A program made the position numbers and the translations under genes. Of a stretch of DNA of 64,000 nucleotides, positions 33,251 to 42,660 are shown piece after piece. Source of the stretch: Portunus trituberculatus (Eukaryota > Arthropoda > Malacostraca > Decapoda > Portunidae); the NCBI RefSeq assembly GCF_017591435.1, contig NC_059257.1, forward strand, positions 1,418,826-1,482,825, in the 5' to 3' direction. The number at the start of each line of letters is the position of its first letter. Position 1 is the first letter of the stretch. Below the pieces are notes generated by a model, which saw only the letters and a program-made list of their open reading frames with translations, ran no database searches and had not been told where the DNA came from.

Positions 33251-33441
33251 ATTTTATTTGATTATATTATATGTATTTTAATGTTTTATTACATTTGTTT
33301 TATACTGTATTTTAGTTTAGTTTTTTAGTTTTGTAGTTTTTAATTGCTTTTAGTTAGTTTTTACTATGTCTTTTTAATTTTACGATGTCTTTAACATTTT
33401 GTAGCGGCGCCAGATGACCGCTGATGTTGCGGCACCTTATT

Positions 33442-34672
33442 TTAATCTTCCCCTTCTCCATCTCATAGCTAAAGTTTGTGTTGTCTTTACTTAAATGCAT
33501 AATCTGACACTTTTTAGAATTAAACTCCATCTGCCACCTGTTTGCCCATGCTATCAGCCTGTCCAGGTCTCGTTGTATTCTGTAATTGTCCTTTTCACCC
33601 TGTATTGCACATGCTATCTTAGTATCATTTGCAAACTTTGATACTTTGCTACTAATTCCTATATCTAAATCGTTAATGTACACCAAGAAAAGAAGAGGTC
33701 CTAGCACTGATCCTTGGGGTACCCCACTAACCACTTCCTTCCACTCAGACATTGCCCCATTTAATACTACTCTCTGTTTCCTATCAGAAAGCCATTCACT
33801 AATCAAATCAACTAACCTACCCCCTATCCCATGTAGTCTCAATTTGTACACTAGCCTCTATGCGGTACCTTATCAAACGCCTTGCTAAAATCTAGATATA
33901 TAACATCTATGCTATTTCCATCATTTAACTTCTTGGTAATATATTCTAAGATATCAAGCAAATTTGTAAGACAGGACCTCCCTGATCTAAAGCCATGTTG
34001 GGTATCTCTAATTAATCTATTCTCATTTAAACGCTCCCAAATACTACCCTTAATGATTTTTTCTAGTATATTACATACTATACTAGTTAAACTGATCGGT
34101 CTATAATTATTCGCATCATTCTTCCTACCTTTTTTAAATATTGGTGTAACATTAGCTAACTTCCAGTCCTGAGGTATCTCAGCAAACTTAAGTGATCTTT
34201 CAAAGATTAACTTAAGTGCTTCAGAAATACTGTCTACACCCTCCCTAAGTACTCTGCCATGTAGCTCATTAGGACCACTAGCTTTCCTATTGTCTAGTTC
34301 AAGAATAAATTTCCTAATAATTCCCGGTTTTATATCAATATTTTCTAAAGTTCTTAAACTACTCGTCGCACTGTTTGTAACAGGATTTCTTATTCTTTTC
34401 CTAGTAAATACTGAAGAAAATAGTTCATTCAATAATTCTATTATGTCTTCATTTTGATCCACTAGTACACCATCTTTTCTGAGTGCTCCAATCCTATCCT
34501 TATTTCTTTTATCACTGACCTTGTAATAACTATATAATTTTTTGGGATCTTTACTCCCAGCTCTAGCTAGTTTTATCTCTACCTGCCTTTTACTTTTTTT
34601 TATAACCTTACTCAAATCATCCCTGACCTTTCTGTACCTAATCAAATCTACATCTTCCCTACTTTTCTGCAA
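33442..34672 (-). pseudogene. Reverse transcriptase of CR1-like LINE
   Basis: Minus strand 34672-33851: FAEIPQDWKLANVTPIFKKG, NNYRPISLTSIVCNILEKII, QHGFRSGRSCLTNLLDI, and VIYLDFSKAFDKVPH with the first catalytic Asp. A frame change follows, and 33851-33442 gives SGVPQGSVLGPLLFLVYIND, SKFANDTKIA and WANRWQMEFNSKKCQIM. The catalytic F-A-D-D-T box reads F-A-N-D-T, so one metal-binding Asp is lost. The thumb is missing because the element ends at 33442. Family: CR1/L2 group, judged by FSKAFDKVPH and the VLGPLLFLVYINDL block. Confidence 0.85.
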
Positions 34673-34699
34673 CTCTCTATATGCCCTCTTCTTCTCTCT

Positions 34700-35570
34700 G
34701 ATCTGTCTACATATCTTGTGAGTCCATCATAATGGCTTCCTGTTTCTCTGTCTTATATCTTTGTAAGGGATACACTGCATCACTATACCCTTTACTACAA
34801 CCTTAAAAATATCCCACATCTCCTGTGCAGTTTTATTTCCAAATAAAACCTCTCCTAATAACTGACGTAACCTACCATAATTGCCTTTCTGATAGTTTGG
34901 GACTCTAGTCTTATTTACTATATTATCCCTACTGGAATTAATGATAAATCTAATTATATGATGGTCACTGTTTGCTAAAGTCTCTCCTATCTCAACTTCC
35001 TTTAAACAATGCTCAATATTTGTTAGTACTATGTCTAAAACCTTCCTCCCCCTAGTAGGTTTATCTATCATCTGCACTAAATAGTTATTTTCACTAGCAT
35101 CTCCTACCATCCTCTCCCAGTTTACTGACTTAAGATTAAAATCCCCTAAGATAATTGTCTGACTAGTACACCCCCTATTTATCTCATCTACCATAAGGTT
35201 GTCAACATCTGCTAACTGGTTATGTGGTCTATAAAAAGCTCCTACTCTAATAACCTTACTTTTGTTTACTCTACTCTGTTATCTACCTTAATACCATTAA
35301 CCTGACTGGAAATGAAGAATTTTTTTACATAAATAACTACTCCTCCACCTATCCTACCAATTCTCTGGTGTAAATACATAATATATCCATCTACATCATA
35401 ATATCTCCAATTTTCCCTAAACTTTTCCTCATTTACCCATGCCTCTGTGACACATACAACATCTAAGTCCTCCTCAACTATATAACTAGATAACTCGTCC
35501 TTCTTGTTCCCAAGACTCCTGGCATTTACATAAAAACATTTAAGTCTTGCTACCTTCCTAGATGCTGTCT
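34700..35570 (-). pseudogene. AP-endonuclease domain of CR1-like LINE
   Basis: Minus-strand reading has an N-A-R-S-L start box (FYVNARSLGNKKDEL), VCVTEAWVNEEK (catalytic Glu), RIGGGVVIYVKK, then TIILGDFNLKSVNWE and NSDHHIIRFII (the SDH box). All key endonuclease motifs are present in order; one or two frame changes near 35280 split it. It nicks target DNA. Confidence 0.78.
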
Positions 35571-35659
35571 CCTTATTTGGAATCCTAATCTTATTCTCTC
35601 CAATTTGCGCCTGGAAATCTTTCCTAATCTTTTCACTATCTCTGTTTATCCTATCTAAT

Positions 35660-36187
35660 TTATGTCTAACATCTCTCTTCTAGAATGCATTTGCTACTTC
35701 ACCCCCTACACTCCATCCTAACTCCCCCCTCCAGACATCCACTCAGCACATCCACACTCTTCCTACTCAGATGCACACCATCCCTAGCATACAAATCCCT
35801 TCGCCCATAGAACCTATCCTATACATCCATAAAGCTGACACCCACATCTTTACACATCCCTTTTATTCAGTCATTCACACCAATGGCCCTAGACAACCAT
35901 TCCCTGCTAACATACACACGAGGCAAGATTCCTGACACTACACGACACTCCACACCGCCTACCACTCTCCCTTATCATGCCTTACATTTCCCGAAATCTT
36001 GCCACTAAATCCTCCGACCCACCTGCTCTGACATCGCTCCCACCTACGTGCAAAACTACTACACCCTCCCTCTCCATCCCCCCAACTCTCTTCTGCACCT
36101 CCTCACTCACTGCCTTCACACCTGCACCAGGCATACACACGTTCGTCCTCTTATCCCTGTCTTTCTCACAGAAAGTGCTACATTCTT
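35660..36187 (-). pseudogene. SGNH-hydrolase-like ORF1 of CR1-like LINE (5' truncated)
   Basis: The minus strand begins at the 36187 junction with DKRTNVCMPGAGVKAVSEEV, then REGVVVLHVGGSDVRAGG, and after a stop and frame changes GRRDLYARDGVHLSRKSVDV. The VVLHxGxxD box and the DGVH box match blocks III and V (catalytic D-x-x-H) of SGNH esterases, which occur in ORF1 of CR1-clade LINEs. The GDS block would lie upstream and is cut off. Identification is by motif order only. Confidence 0.6.
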
Positions 36188-36335
36188 AACGACCTCTTTA
36201 GTCATCTGAGACGTGATGGGAACATCAAAATGTTTAGCGATGTCTATCCATTGGTCTTTTTTTATGTTAGCACCTTTAAGTTGTTCAGAGGAGGATCACC
36301 ACAAAAATCTTCAACGTTAAAGTGAGCGGAAGCCA
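36188..36335 (-). pseudogene. Gag N-terminus of Gmr1-like copy M
   Basis: Start codon at 36335 (minus). About 50 codons matching copy P gag from 40153 (NVEDFCGDPPLNNLKG then DVPITSQMTKEVVKN), then cut by the CR1-like LINE at 36187. Confidence 0.75.
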
Positions 36336-37020
36336 TATTAAATAGGTGATACAGAAGTAGATGTTAAGCAAACAACAACAAAAAATGATAAGTGAATTAC
36401 TTAAGTGAGGAACTTGGCAGAGGGATAATAAAGGCAACCTTGGAAATTACCTAGATTATACTTAAGTAAACACTTATGAGTACAATCACTAATGGAGCGT
36501 AAACTATAGAATTACGGCATTAAAAGGGATCTGGATTACTCTAGTTACGAGACTTGAGAGGATGAGGAGTGAATTGTACTGGGACTTGTTATTGATAAGG
36601 AGGCGGATTAGTCTGAGGGACTAGTTAAAAGGGCCAATTATAACTAGCGAGAAAATGATCCGCGAAGTGAAGGGATTGAGGGTTCGCATGAACATATGAT
36701 GATCCCAACACTTGGATAACACTTATTACACACCTGCCTATGAGCAAAAAATAGAGATAAGTGCTATCGGTGAACACGCCTTTCTACCTGGTTTCCTGCT
36801 CTACCACTGCTATGTGATACCAATGAAAGTCACGAAGCACTTTTAACCCTACGGGAGCCACTTGATCGCACAAAGGAAAATTTAAACCACACGCAGAGTA
36901 AGTCACAGAAAAAAAACACATCAAAGTCACAACACCACAGTAACACATAAAAAAAAGTAATGTAATCACAGAAAAAATAATCACTGGAAAAATGGAACAC
37001 TGAACAAGGGTTATAAGTGT
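36336..37020 (-). other. Leader of Gmr1-like copy M
   Basis: Collinear with 39476-40152 of copy P in inverse orientation. The open frame here (37050-36784) is shared but shows no domain. Confidence 0.7.
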
Positions 37021-37036
37021 CCTGTCACGGTCGCCA
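37021..37036 (-). promoter_or_regulatory. Primer binding site (tRNA-Arg-like), Gmr1-like copy M
   Basis: Minus strand reads TGGCGACCGTGACAGG, two bases after the LTR. This is the complement of a tRNA 3' end ...CCTGTCACGGTCGCCA, which matches arthropod tRNA-Arg(UCG) as I remember it. Confidence 0.65.
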
Positions 37037-37038
37037 AT

Positions 37039-37569
37039 TGTTACGTTCACCGGTTAAACGGGTAAGATTGGCATCGGGGAGCCGGTGAACAATAACAATA
37101 AAAAAAAAACGCTGCAGGTTCAACTGGTGAGGATATGCAAAGGAGCACTTAAGAAGCTATTTAATAACCCAATAACAAAACACACATGAAACTGGCATAC
37201 ACAGATAGAAATAACACATAAATAAAGAACCCAACTTAACAATACCTAACAATAATACTAATCCTATATAGAGGCAATGTGGAAAAACGGGATGAGGGAA
37301 GTGATACTTATAAGGTGTCGCAGTGGTGAAGTGCTGGGTGGTGTGGATCCCACGGTATTCCAAGAGGCGGTATGTTCACTGGTTGAGGCCTTGACCTCGA
37401 CTGCCTTCCAAAAAGCAGGGAGCTCGCTTAACACTTTCGCTTGAGTCGAATGGGGACAGGAGCGGGACTTCATGAGACGGTGACGTGAAGGGGAGGTGGA
37501 GAGGTGGCGAACGAGGTAGCAAGCGGAGGAGGTGATGGTAGTGGAGTATGTTACGGGCGAGCCGCAACA
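37039..37569 (-). repeat. 5' LTR of Gmr1-like copy M (531 bp)
   Basis: On the minus strand it begins TGTTGCGGCTCGCCCGTAAC and ends CCGGTGAACGTAACA. Collinear with 38778-39455 and 55750-56331 but lacks the 24-bp tandem repeats. Confidence 0.9.
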
Positions 37570-37628
37570 GTGAGAAGGTAGCATCATCAGCATAAGAGTG
37601 AATAGGGCAAGAAGTTTGGTTATGAGAT
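37570..37628 (-). pseudogene. RT catalytic box fragment of Jockey LINE D
   Basis: Minus strand gives QTSCPIHSYADDATFSLL, the YADD box, lying between the SINE and Gmr1 copy M. Confidence 0.75.
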
Positions 37629-37822
37629 CTTTTTTTTAACGCCATGTAGGCTTTTCACGGGAATTTGTGGGTTAAAGAGGATACTTTTTGGGGTACCTCC
37701 TATCTCAAAGCCCACCCGCTAGGAAATCGTCGCCGGAGTGAGGAAGCCCAACCTACACTCAGACCGTGGACAGGATTCGAACCCGTGCACTTGAAAGCAG
37801 GCATGGTTCCATTGTACCACGA
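37629..37822 (-). repeat. tRNA-derived SINE inside Jockey LINE D
   Basis: On the minus strand from about 37822: GTCGTGGTACAATGG (A-box-like), GGTTCGAATCCTGTCCACG (B box) about 40 bases later, then a body with AAGCCTACATGGCGTT and a short A tail (AAAAAAAA) ending at 37629. It splits the Jockey RT between VLSLTLFLLFIND and the YADD box. The tRNA type of the head is uncertain. Confidence 0.7.
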
Positions 37823-38777
37823 CGTCATTAATGAATAACAGGAAGAGAGTGAGTGACAAGACAAAATCCTGAGGAATACCACTGTTAAACTGTTAATATG
37901 TATGAAAGGAAAAGTGGCTGTCTACCAAAGCAACAATAGAACGGTCGGAGAAGAAACTTAGACGAAGCTGAAGAGAGGAGTAGTTTTGAAATCAAAGCTT
38001 TGTGCCAGACTCTATCAAAAGCTTTTGAGAAGACTAACATAGCTGCAAACGTTTCACCGATATTCCGAAAAGACCAATACTCAGTAACAAAAGCCATATC
38101 ACATGTAGAGTAGCCTTGACGGAAGCCATACAGGCGATCAGGTAAAAGAATGAAAATTTGCATGTTTAAGAATTTTCCTATTAAGGATAGATTAAAAAAT
38201 GATAGACAAGCAAGAGTTTGAAGCTATAGGACGGTAGTTTGAGGGATTAGAACGGTCACTCTTTTGAAAACAGTTTGAATGTAATTAAACGTCCAACTAG
38301 AAGGAAAGGTAAAAGTCGATAGACAGACTTGGAAGAGTTTGGCCAAGCAAAGTGCAAGCACGGAGGCACAGTTTTTGAGAATAGGAGGGATCCCATCAGG
38401 TTCATACACCTTCCGAGGGTTTAGACCAACGAGAGTATGAAAAGCATAATTACAAAAAATGCTGATTGAAGGCATCAAATAGTCAGAGGGAGGAGGAGAG
38501 GAAGGAACAAGCCCAGAGTCATCTAAAGTAGAGTTAATAGTAAAGATATCAGAAAAGGATTCAGCTTTAGAAATAGATATGATGGGAGTAAATGAAATAA
38601 AGGAGGGAAAGATGAAGATGTAAAGATATTGTAGATGTTTTTCGCCAGATGCCAAAAGTCTTGAGAGGAGGTGAATTTTGAAAGATTTTGACATTTTTTA
38701 TGAATGAAGAAGTGTTTGGCAAGTTGAAGAGAATTGGTATGACTCCGGACAGAAATATAAAGTGCAAGAGATTCAGA
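37823..38777 (-). pseudogene. Reverse transcriptase of Jockey LINE D
   Basis: Minus-strand pieces 38694-38224 (YEPDGIPPILKNCASVLALC, AKLFQVCLSTFTFPSSW) and 38163-37885 (LYGFRQGYSTCDMAFVTEYW, AAMLVFSKAFDRVWHKALIS), then VLSLTLFLLFIND close to 37825. These are the ordered palm motifs of Jockey-clade RTs. F-S-K-A-F-D keeps the first catalytic Asp. Stops and frameshifts make it a pseudogene. The frame continues to the right of Gmr1 copy P at 56336. Confidence 0.8.
38774..38777 (+). repeat. CAGA target duplication of Gmr1-like copy P (left)
   Basis: CAGA directly before the 5' LTR, repeated at 56332-56335. Confidence 0.75.
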
Positions 38778-39455
38778 TGTTACGGCCCGCCCGTAATGTA
38801 CTCCACTACCATCACCTCCTCCGCTTGTTACCTCGTTCGCCACCTCTCCACCTCCCCTTCCACGTCACCGTCTCGTGAACCTTCCACGCCACCGTCTCAT
38901 GAACCCTCCACGTCACCGTCTCATGAAGCCCCGCTGCTGTCCCGAAGTTGGATTCACGCGGCCCCATTCGACTCCAGCGGAAGTGTTAAAGCAAGCTCGG
39001 CTTTCTGGAAAGTCAGTCGAGGTCCAGGCCTCAACCAGTGAACACAACGCCTCTTGGACTACTGTGCGATCAACCATCACCCAGCACTTCACCACTGCGA
39101 CACCTCATAAGTATCACTTCCCCTCGACCGTTTTTTCCACATTGCCTCTATATAGGATTAGTATTATTGTTAGGTATTAAGTTGGGTTCTTTATTGTTGT
39201 ATTTATTTCTGTGTTATATGTATATGTGTATGTCAGTTTCATATGTTTCATGTTATATCTATGTGTATGTCAGTTTCATGTTTCATGTTATATTTATGTG
39301 TATGTCAGTTTCATTATGGGGTTATCAAAATAGCTTTTTAAAGTGCCCCTCTTTGCATTTCCTCACCAGTTGAACCTGCAGTGTTTTTTTTTTTATTGTT
39401 ATTGTTCACCGGCTCCCCGATGCCAATCTAACCCGTTTAACCGGTGAACGTAACA
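38778..39455 (+). repeat. 5' LTR of Gmr1-like copy P (678 bp)
   Basis: Begins TGTTACGGCCCGCCCGTAAT and ends CCGGTGAACGTAACA. It is about 96 bp longer than the 3' LTR, mainly because of the 24-bp repeats at 38856-38927 and adjacent bases. Confidence 0.92.
38856..38927 (+). repeat. Three 24-bp tandem repeats in 5' LTR of copy P
   Basis: Units at 38856-38879, 38880-38903 and 38904-38927, each containing CC-TCCACG-CACCGTCTC-TGAA with one or two differences. The 3' LTR has none; copy M has a single unit. Confidence 0.85.
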
Positions 39456-39457
39456 AT

Positions 39458-39475
39458 TGGCGACCGTTAAAGGAC
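39458..39475 (+). promoter_or_regulatory. Primer binding site (tRNA-Arg-like), Gmr1-like copy P
   Basis: TGGCGACCGTTAAAGGAC, two bases after the LTR; the same site as in copy M but with two changes in the GTGACAGG part. Confidence 0.65.
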
Positions 39476-40152
39476 TCTATTATAACACTTGTTTAGTGTT
39501 CCATTTTTCCAGTGACTTTTTTTTTATGATTACATTATTTTTTTTGTGTGTGTGTGTGTGTTTCTGTGGTGTTGTGACTTTGATGTTTTTTTTTTTTCCG
39601 TGACTTACTCTGCGTGTGGTTTAAATTTACCTTTGTGCGATCAAGTGGCTCCTTTAGAGTTGAAAGTGCTTCGTGACTTTCATTGGTATCGCATAGCAGT
39701 GGTAGAGCAGGAAACCAGGTAGAAAGGCGTGTTCACCGATAGCACTTATCTCTATTTTTTGCACATAGGCAGGTGTGTAATAAGCGTTATCCAAGTGTTG
39801 GGATCATCATATGTTCATGTGAACCCTCAATCCCTTCACTTCGCGGATAATTTTTCTCGCTAGTTAGAATCAGTCATTTTAACTAGCCTCTCAGACTAAT
39901 CCGCCTCCTTATCAATAACAAACCTCAGTACAATTCGCTCCTCACTCTCAAGTCTCGTAACTAGAGTAATCCGGATCCCTCTTAATGCCGTAATTCTCTA
40001 GTTTACCCCTCATTAGTGATTGTACTCATAAGTGTTTACTTAAGTATAATCTAGGTAATTTCCAAGGTTGCCTTTATTATCACTCTGCCAAGTTCCTCAC
40101 TTAAGTAATTAGCTTATCATTTTTTTTTTTTTTTGTTTAACATCTATTTAAT
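39476..40152 (+). other. Leader of Gmr1-like copy P
   Basis: Untranslated-looking; collinear with copy M leader. T-runs and a short TG array near 39546. No ORF supported. Confidence 0.6.
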
Positions 40153-41392
40153 ATGGCTTCCGCTCAGTTTAACGTTGAAGATTTTTGTGCCGACCCTTCT
40201 CTGGAACAACTTAAAGGTGCTAATATAAAAAAGGACCAATGGAAAGCCATCGCTAAACATTTTGATGTTCCCATCACGTCTCAGATGACTAAAGAGGTCA
40301 TTAAGAATGTAGTTGTTGAACATCTAGTGCAAGAAGGTCAGTTGCTAGGAAATGCCATTGAAGAGTTAACTCCCATGTCAGCCTCTACGAGGACTATAAT
40401 ACACAGTCCCCAGGAAGAACAGGATAAGAGTAGAATAAGTCAGTGGGAAATTGAGAAGCTTAGACTAGAATACAGGATGCATGAAAAACAAATGCAACTG
40501 CAGGCAGAAAAAGAAGCGAAAGAAATGCAACTACAGGAAAAACAAATGCAACTACAGGCAGAAAAAGAAGCGAAAGAAATGTTACTACAGGCAGAAAAAG
40601 AACATAAAGAGAGAGAATTTCAGTTACAACTTAAAAGGTAGGAGAAAGAGTCAGAAATTCAGGAGTTAGCCCTACGAAATGACGCTAAGTTTAGAGGGGA
40701 AGAAATAGATATAAAGAAAAAGTTACCAAGCTTTAATCCCGCTACAGCTGCTCCGCTAGTTCCCCCTTTTGATGAATCTGATGTTGACGGGTCATTTCGC
40801 GCTTTTGAGAGCATTGCTAATAGGAATAAATGGCCCAAGGATCAGTGGGAGTCTTTCCTTGTCCCTAAGCTAGTAGGAAAAGCTTATAGGGTATACAACG
40901 GCCTTAGTGATGAGGTAGAATATGAAGAGATCAAAGGTAACATTCTAGACGCTTACTCTATCACTTCTGATGGATACAGACAACAGTTCCGAAAGTATGT
41001 GAAACCAGACTCTCACACCTATGTTGAATTTGCTAGTGAGAAACTAAGACAATTTAAGAAATGGTTAGCCGCCCTTAACATTACCACCTTTTCGGAGTTG
41101 CTCAATCTAATGGTCCTGGAAGAATGGAAGAACAAGTTACCCTTTAATATTCTGAGGCATGTGGAAGAAGGGGGAGAGAGTGATCTTATGTCTGCCGCTA
41201 AAGTGGCGTTTGCTTTGTTGATGAGATCCCTGGGTAGTAGAGGTCGTGGTTCACTGTCTATTGTTAGGTCCTCCTTTGGGGAAGGTTTTGGGGGCGCGGG
41301 TGGTAAGCCGACCAGATTCTCGCCAAATGCATATAATTCCCCTTGGTGTACATACTGTAAGAAACCAGGACACACGATCCAGAAATGTAGAC
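40153..41392 (+). CDS. Gag of Gmr1-like copy P (SCAN-like capsid and zinc knuckle; split by LINE)
   Basis: Single reading frame from ATG 40153 with one in-frame amber codon at 40639. Order: N-terminal helical part (SASTRT linker), a Gln/Glu/Lys-rich coiled coil with repeats of QMQLQAEKEAKE (about residues 113-160), then after the stop a capsid region with YRQQFRKYVKPDSHTYVEFA, LRQFKKWLAAL, LLNLMVLEEWKNKLPFNILR. That pattern (FR...L..W......LL.LMVLE.....LP) is that of the vertebrate SCAN domain, which is thought to derive from Gmr1-like capsids. A Gly/Arg-rich part and WCTYCKKPGHTIQKC (C-x2-C-x4-H-x4-C) follow. The LINE insertion at 41392 interrupts just after the knuckle; the same frame resumes at 47611. 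Confidence 0.85.
41379..41392 (+). repeat. Target duplication of I-like copy 3 (left)
   Basis: CCAGAAATGTAGAC; repeated at 47598-47611. The shared sequence can be read as 12-16 bp because the LINE tail (CATCC) merges with it. Confidence 0.85.
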
Positions 41393-41832
41393 CCCCCCCC
41401 ATATGGGAACCGCCTTGTCGTGGTGGGGGGGCTTGCGTGCCCCTGTGACCTGGCGAGCTAGGCTAGAGGGGGCTTAGGCCCTGCTCTGCCCTTTCGAGGG
41501 GAGAGGCTACCCATGCTACTAAGGTCGCCAGTGAGGCAAGACTAAATGGTTCTGGCTGCCAGTGGACCAGCGGAGCCACCCGCTGGAGAGATCGCCCAAT
41601 AGGGGCCGTCCTGTGATGGATGGTTGGGTGTCCAGACTTGGATGCTTTGGGAGGGGGGTGGGTCTCAGCTCTGTTGTGGACAAACATTCGTATCATGTGG
41701 GCCTGTTTTTAAAACGACTAGTCCACATGGGGACGAGGCACCCCGTCCACGGCAGCCAGCGCTCCCTCCCATTGTAGTCCCATTAGGTGGTTTCTCTTGC
41801 CCCTGGAGCCATTTTTTGTGTAACTTATATAT

Positions 41833-42300
41833 ATGGTGAAACACAAAAAACTGTCAGGTTCTCATGAGGTGGCTGACCTGGCCCGCGAGACGTCATCTTC
41901 AGGTCTTAGTGGGAAGGAGGATTACCCTCCACAAGAGCTTCCCGCAGCAGTCTCCTGTTCTGGGAGTTCTTCTGAGGGACGTATTTCTGCTGCATATGAC
42001 TCCCTTGTGATGGTAAATGTTAATCCATCATTTTCTTATCACGCCTTGCACTCACTTCTCAAGGTGTATGGTACGGTTCTTCGCATTCGACTTGTTTACG
42101 ATAAGGACTTTCCGTCTAATCGCTGCTATGTAACGTTTCTGTCATGCGATGAAGCCCGTTTGGCAGTAGAGCATCACTGGCCCCTGCTGGCTCTGGTTTT
42201 AAGACAGAACTTCTCCACTCTCGCAATATTTCGGACAGTGACACAGACTACATCCTAAATCTTGTTGACAACCATTCAGAGAATTCAGTTCCTTAAGTTC
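41833..42300 (+). pseudogene. ORF1 N-terminal part, I-like copy 3 (RRM-like region)
   Basis: From ATG 41833: Ser-rich start, LVMVNVNPSFSYHALHSLLK, IRLVYDKDFPSNRCYVTFLS, DEARLAVEHH. The frame breaks near 42175 and the next part continues from 42327 in another frame. Same fold and role as in copy 2. Confidence 0.75.
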
Positions 42301-42326
42301 GCCAGATCCCGCCTCCACGTTGGTTT

Positions 42327-42660
42327 GTGGCCCACTACAGAAATGGGCGCGGGAATTTCATTCACGCCTCCCGGTACTTGTCCAAAGAGATCGGCACTAT
42401 TCCTGAGGGAAACCTCAAGAAATACGAAAATGGGGTGTTCGTGCGAGCAAAAGACTTCACGCAGGCAAGGATGTTGCAACATCTCCCCTGCCCTAATGAC
42501 AGCATGTTTGAGACTATTAAGGCACATCCCACCTTTAATTACAGTAAAGGTTGTGTGTACAGTCAGGATCTTTACGAATTTCCTGAAGAGGAAATACTAG
42601 GTATGTGTCCTTACTCAGTCCAGAAGGTGACAAAGATGAAGAATCTACCAACATGTTCCT
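42327..42660 (+). pseudogene. ORF1 middle part, I-like copy 3
   Basis: MAHYRNGRGNFIHASRYLSK, TFNYSKGCVYSQDLYEFPEE. The conserved region lies between the RRM-like part and the zinc knuckles. A frameshift near 42650 separates it from 42605-43720, which carries the zinc knuckles. Confidence 0.75.

Larger units (their letters stand above)
27391..33441 (+). mobile_element. I-like non-LTR retrotransposon, copy 2
   Basis: Starts within the 5' UTR (compare copy 3 at 41541), so it is slightly 5' truncated. It runs through ORF1, ORF2 and the 3' UTR, and stops at GATGTTGCGGCACC without the (CATC)n tail, directly against the CR1-like LINE. ORF1 and ORF2 are frameshifted. The right and left flanks belong to different elements (Gmr1 copy M on the left, CR1 on the right), so a deletion accompanied or followed the insertion. 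Confidence 0.88.
33442..36187 (-). mobile_element. CR1-like non-LTR retrotransposon (truncated at both ends)
   Basis: On the minus strand, in order: an SGNH-hydrolase-like ORF1 region (36187-35660), AP-endonuclease (35560-34700) and RT (34672-33442). The 5' end is cut inside ORF1 against Gmr1 gag; the 3' end is cut inside RT against I-like copy 2. An esterase-type ORF1 followed by endonuclease-RT is characteristic of CR1-group LINEs. Confidence 0.75.
25908..37569 (-). mobile_element. Gmr1-like Ty3/gypsy element, copy M (minus strand, interrupted and truncated)
   Basis: Two remaining blocks on the minus strand. Block one is 37569-36188: 5' LTR, tRNA-Arg-like primer site, leader and the first ~50 gag codons. 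Block two is 27390-25908: end of the spacer, integrase, and the first part of RT. Both are clearly similar to copy P (38778-56331). Between them lie a CR1-like LINE (33442-36187, minus) and I-like LINE copy 2 (27391-33441, plus), and the rest of gag and the protease are missing. RT is cut after VTVPDSY near 25910. The element sits in the RT gene of the Jockey LINE. Confidence 0.8.
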
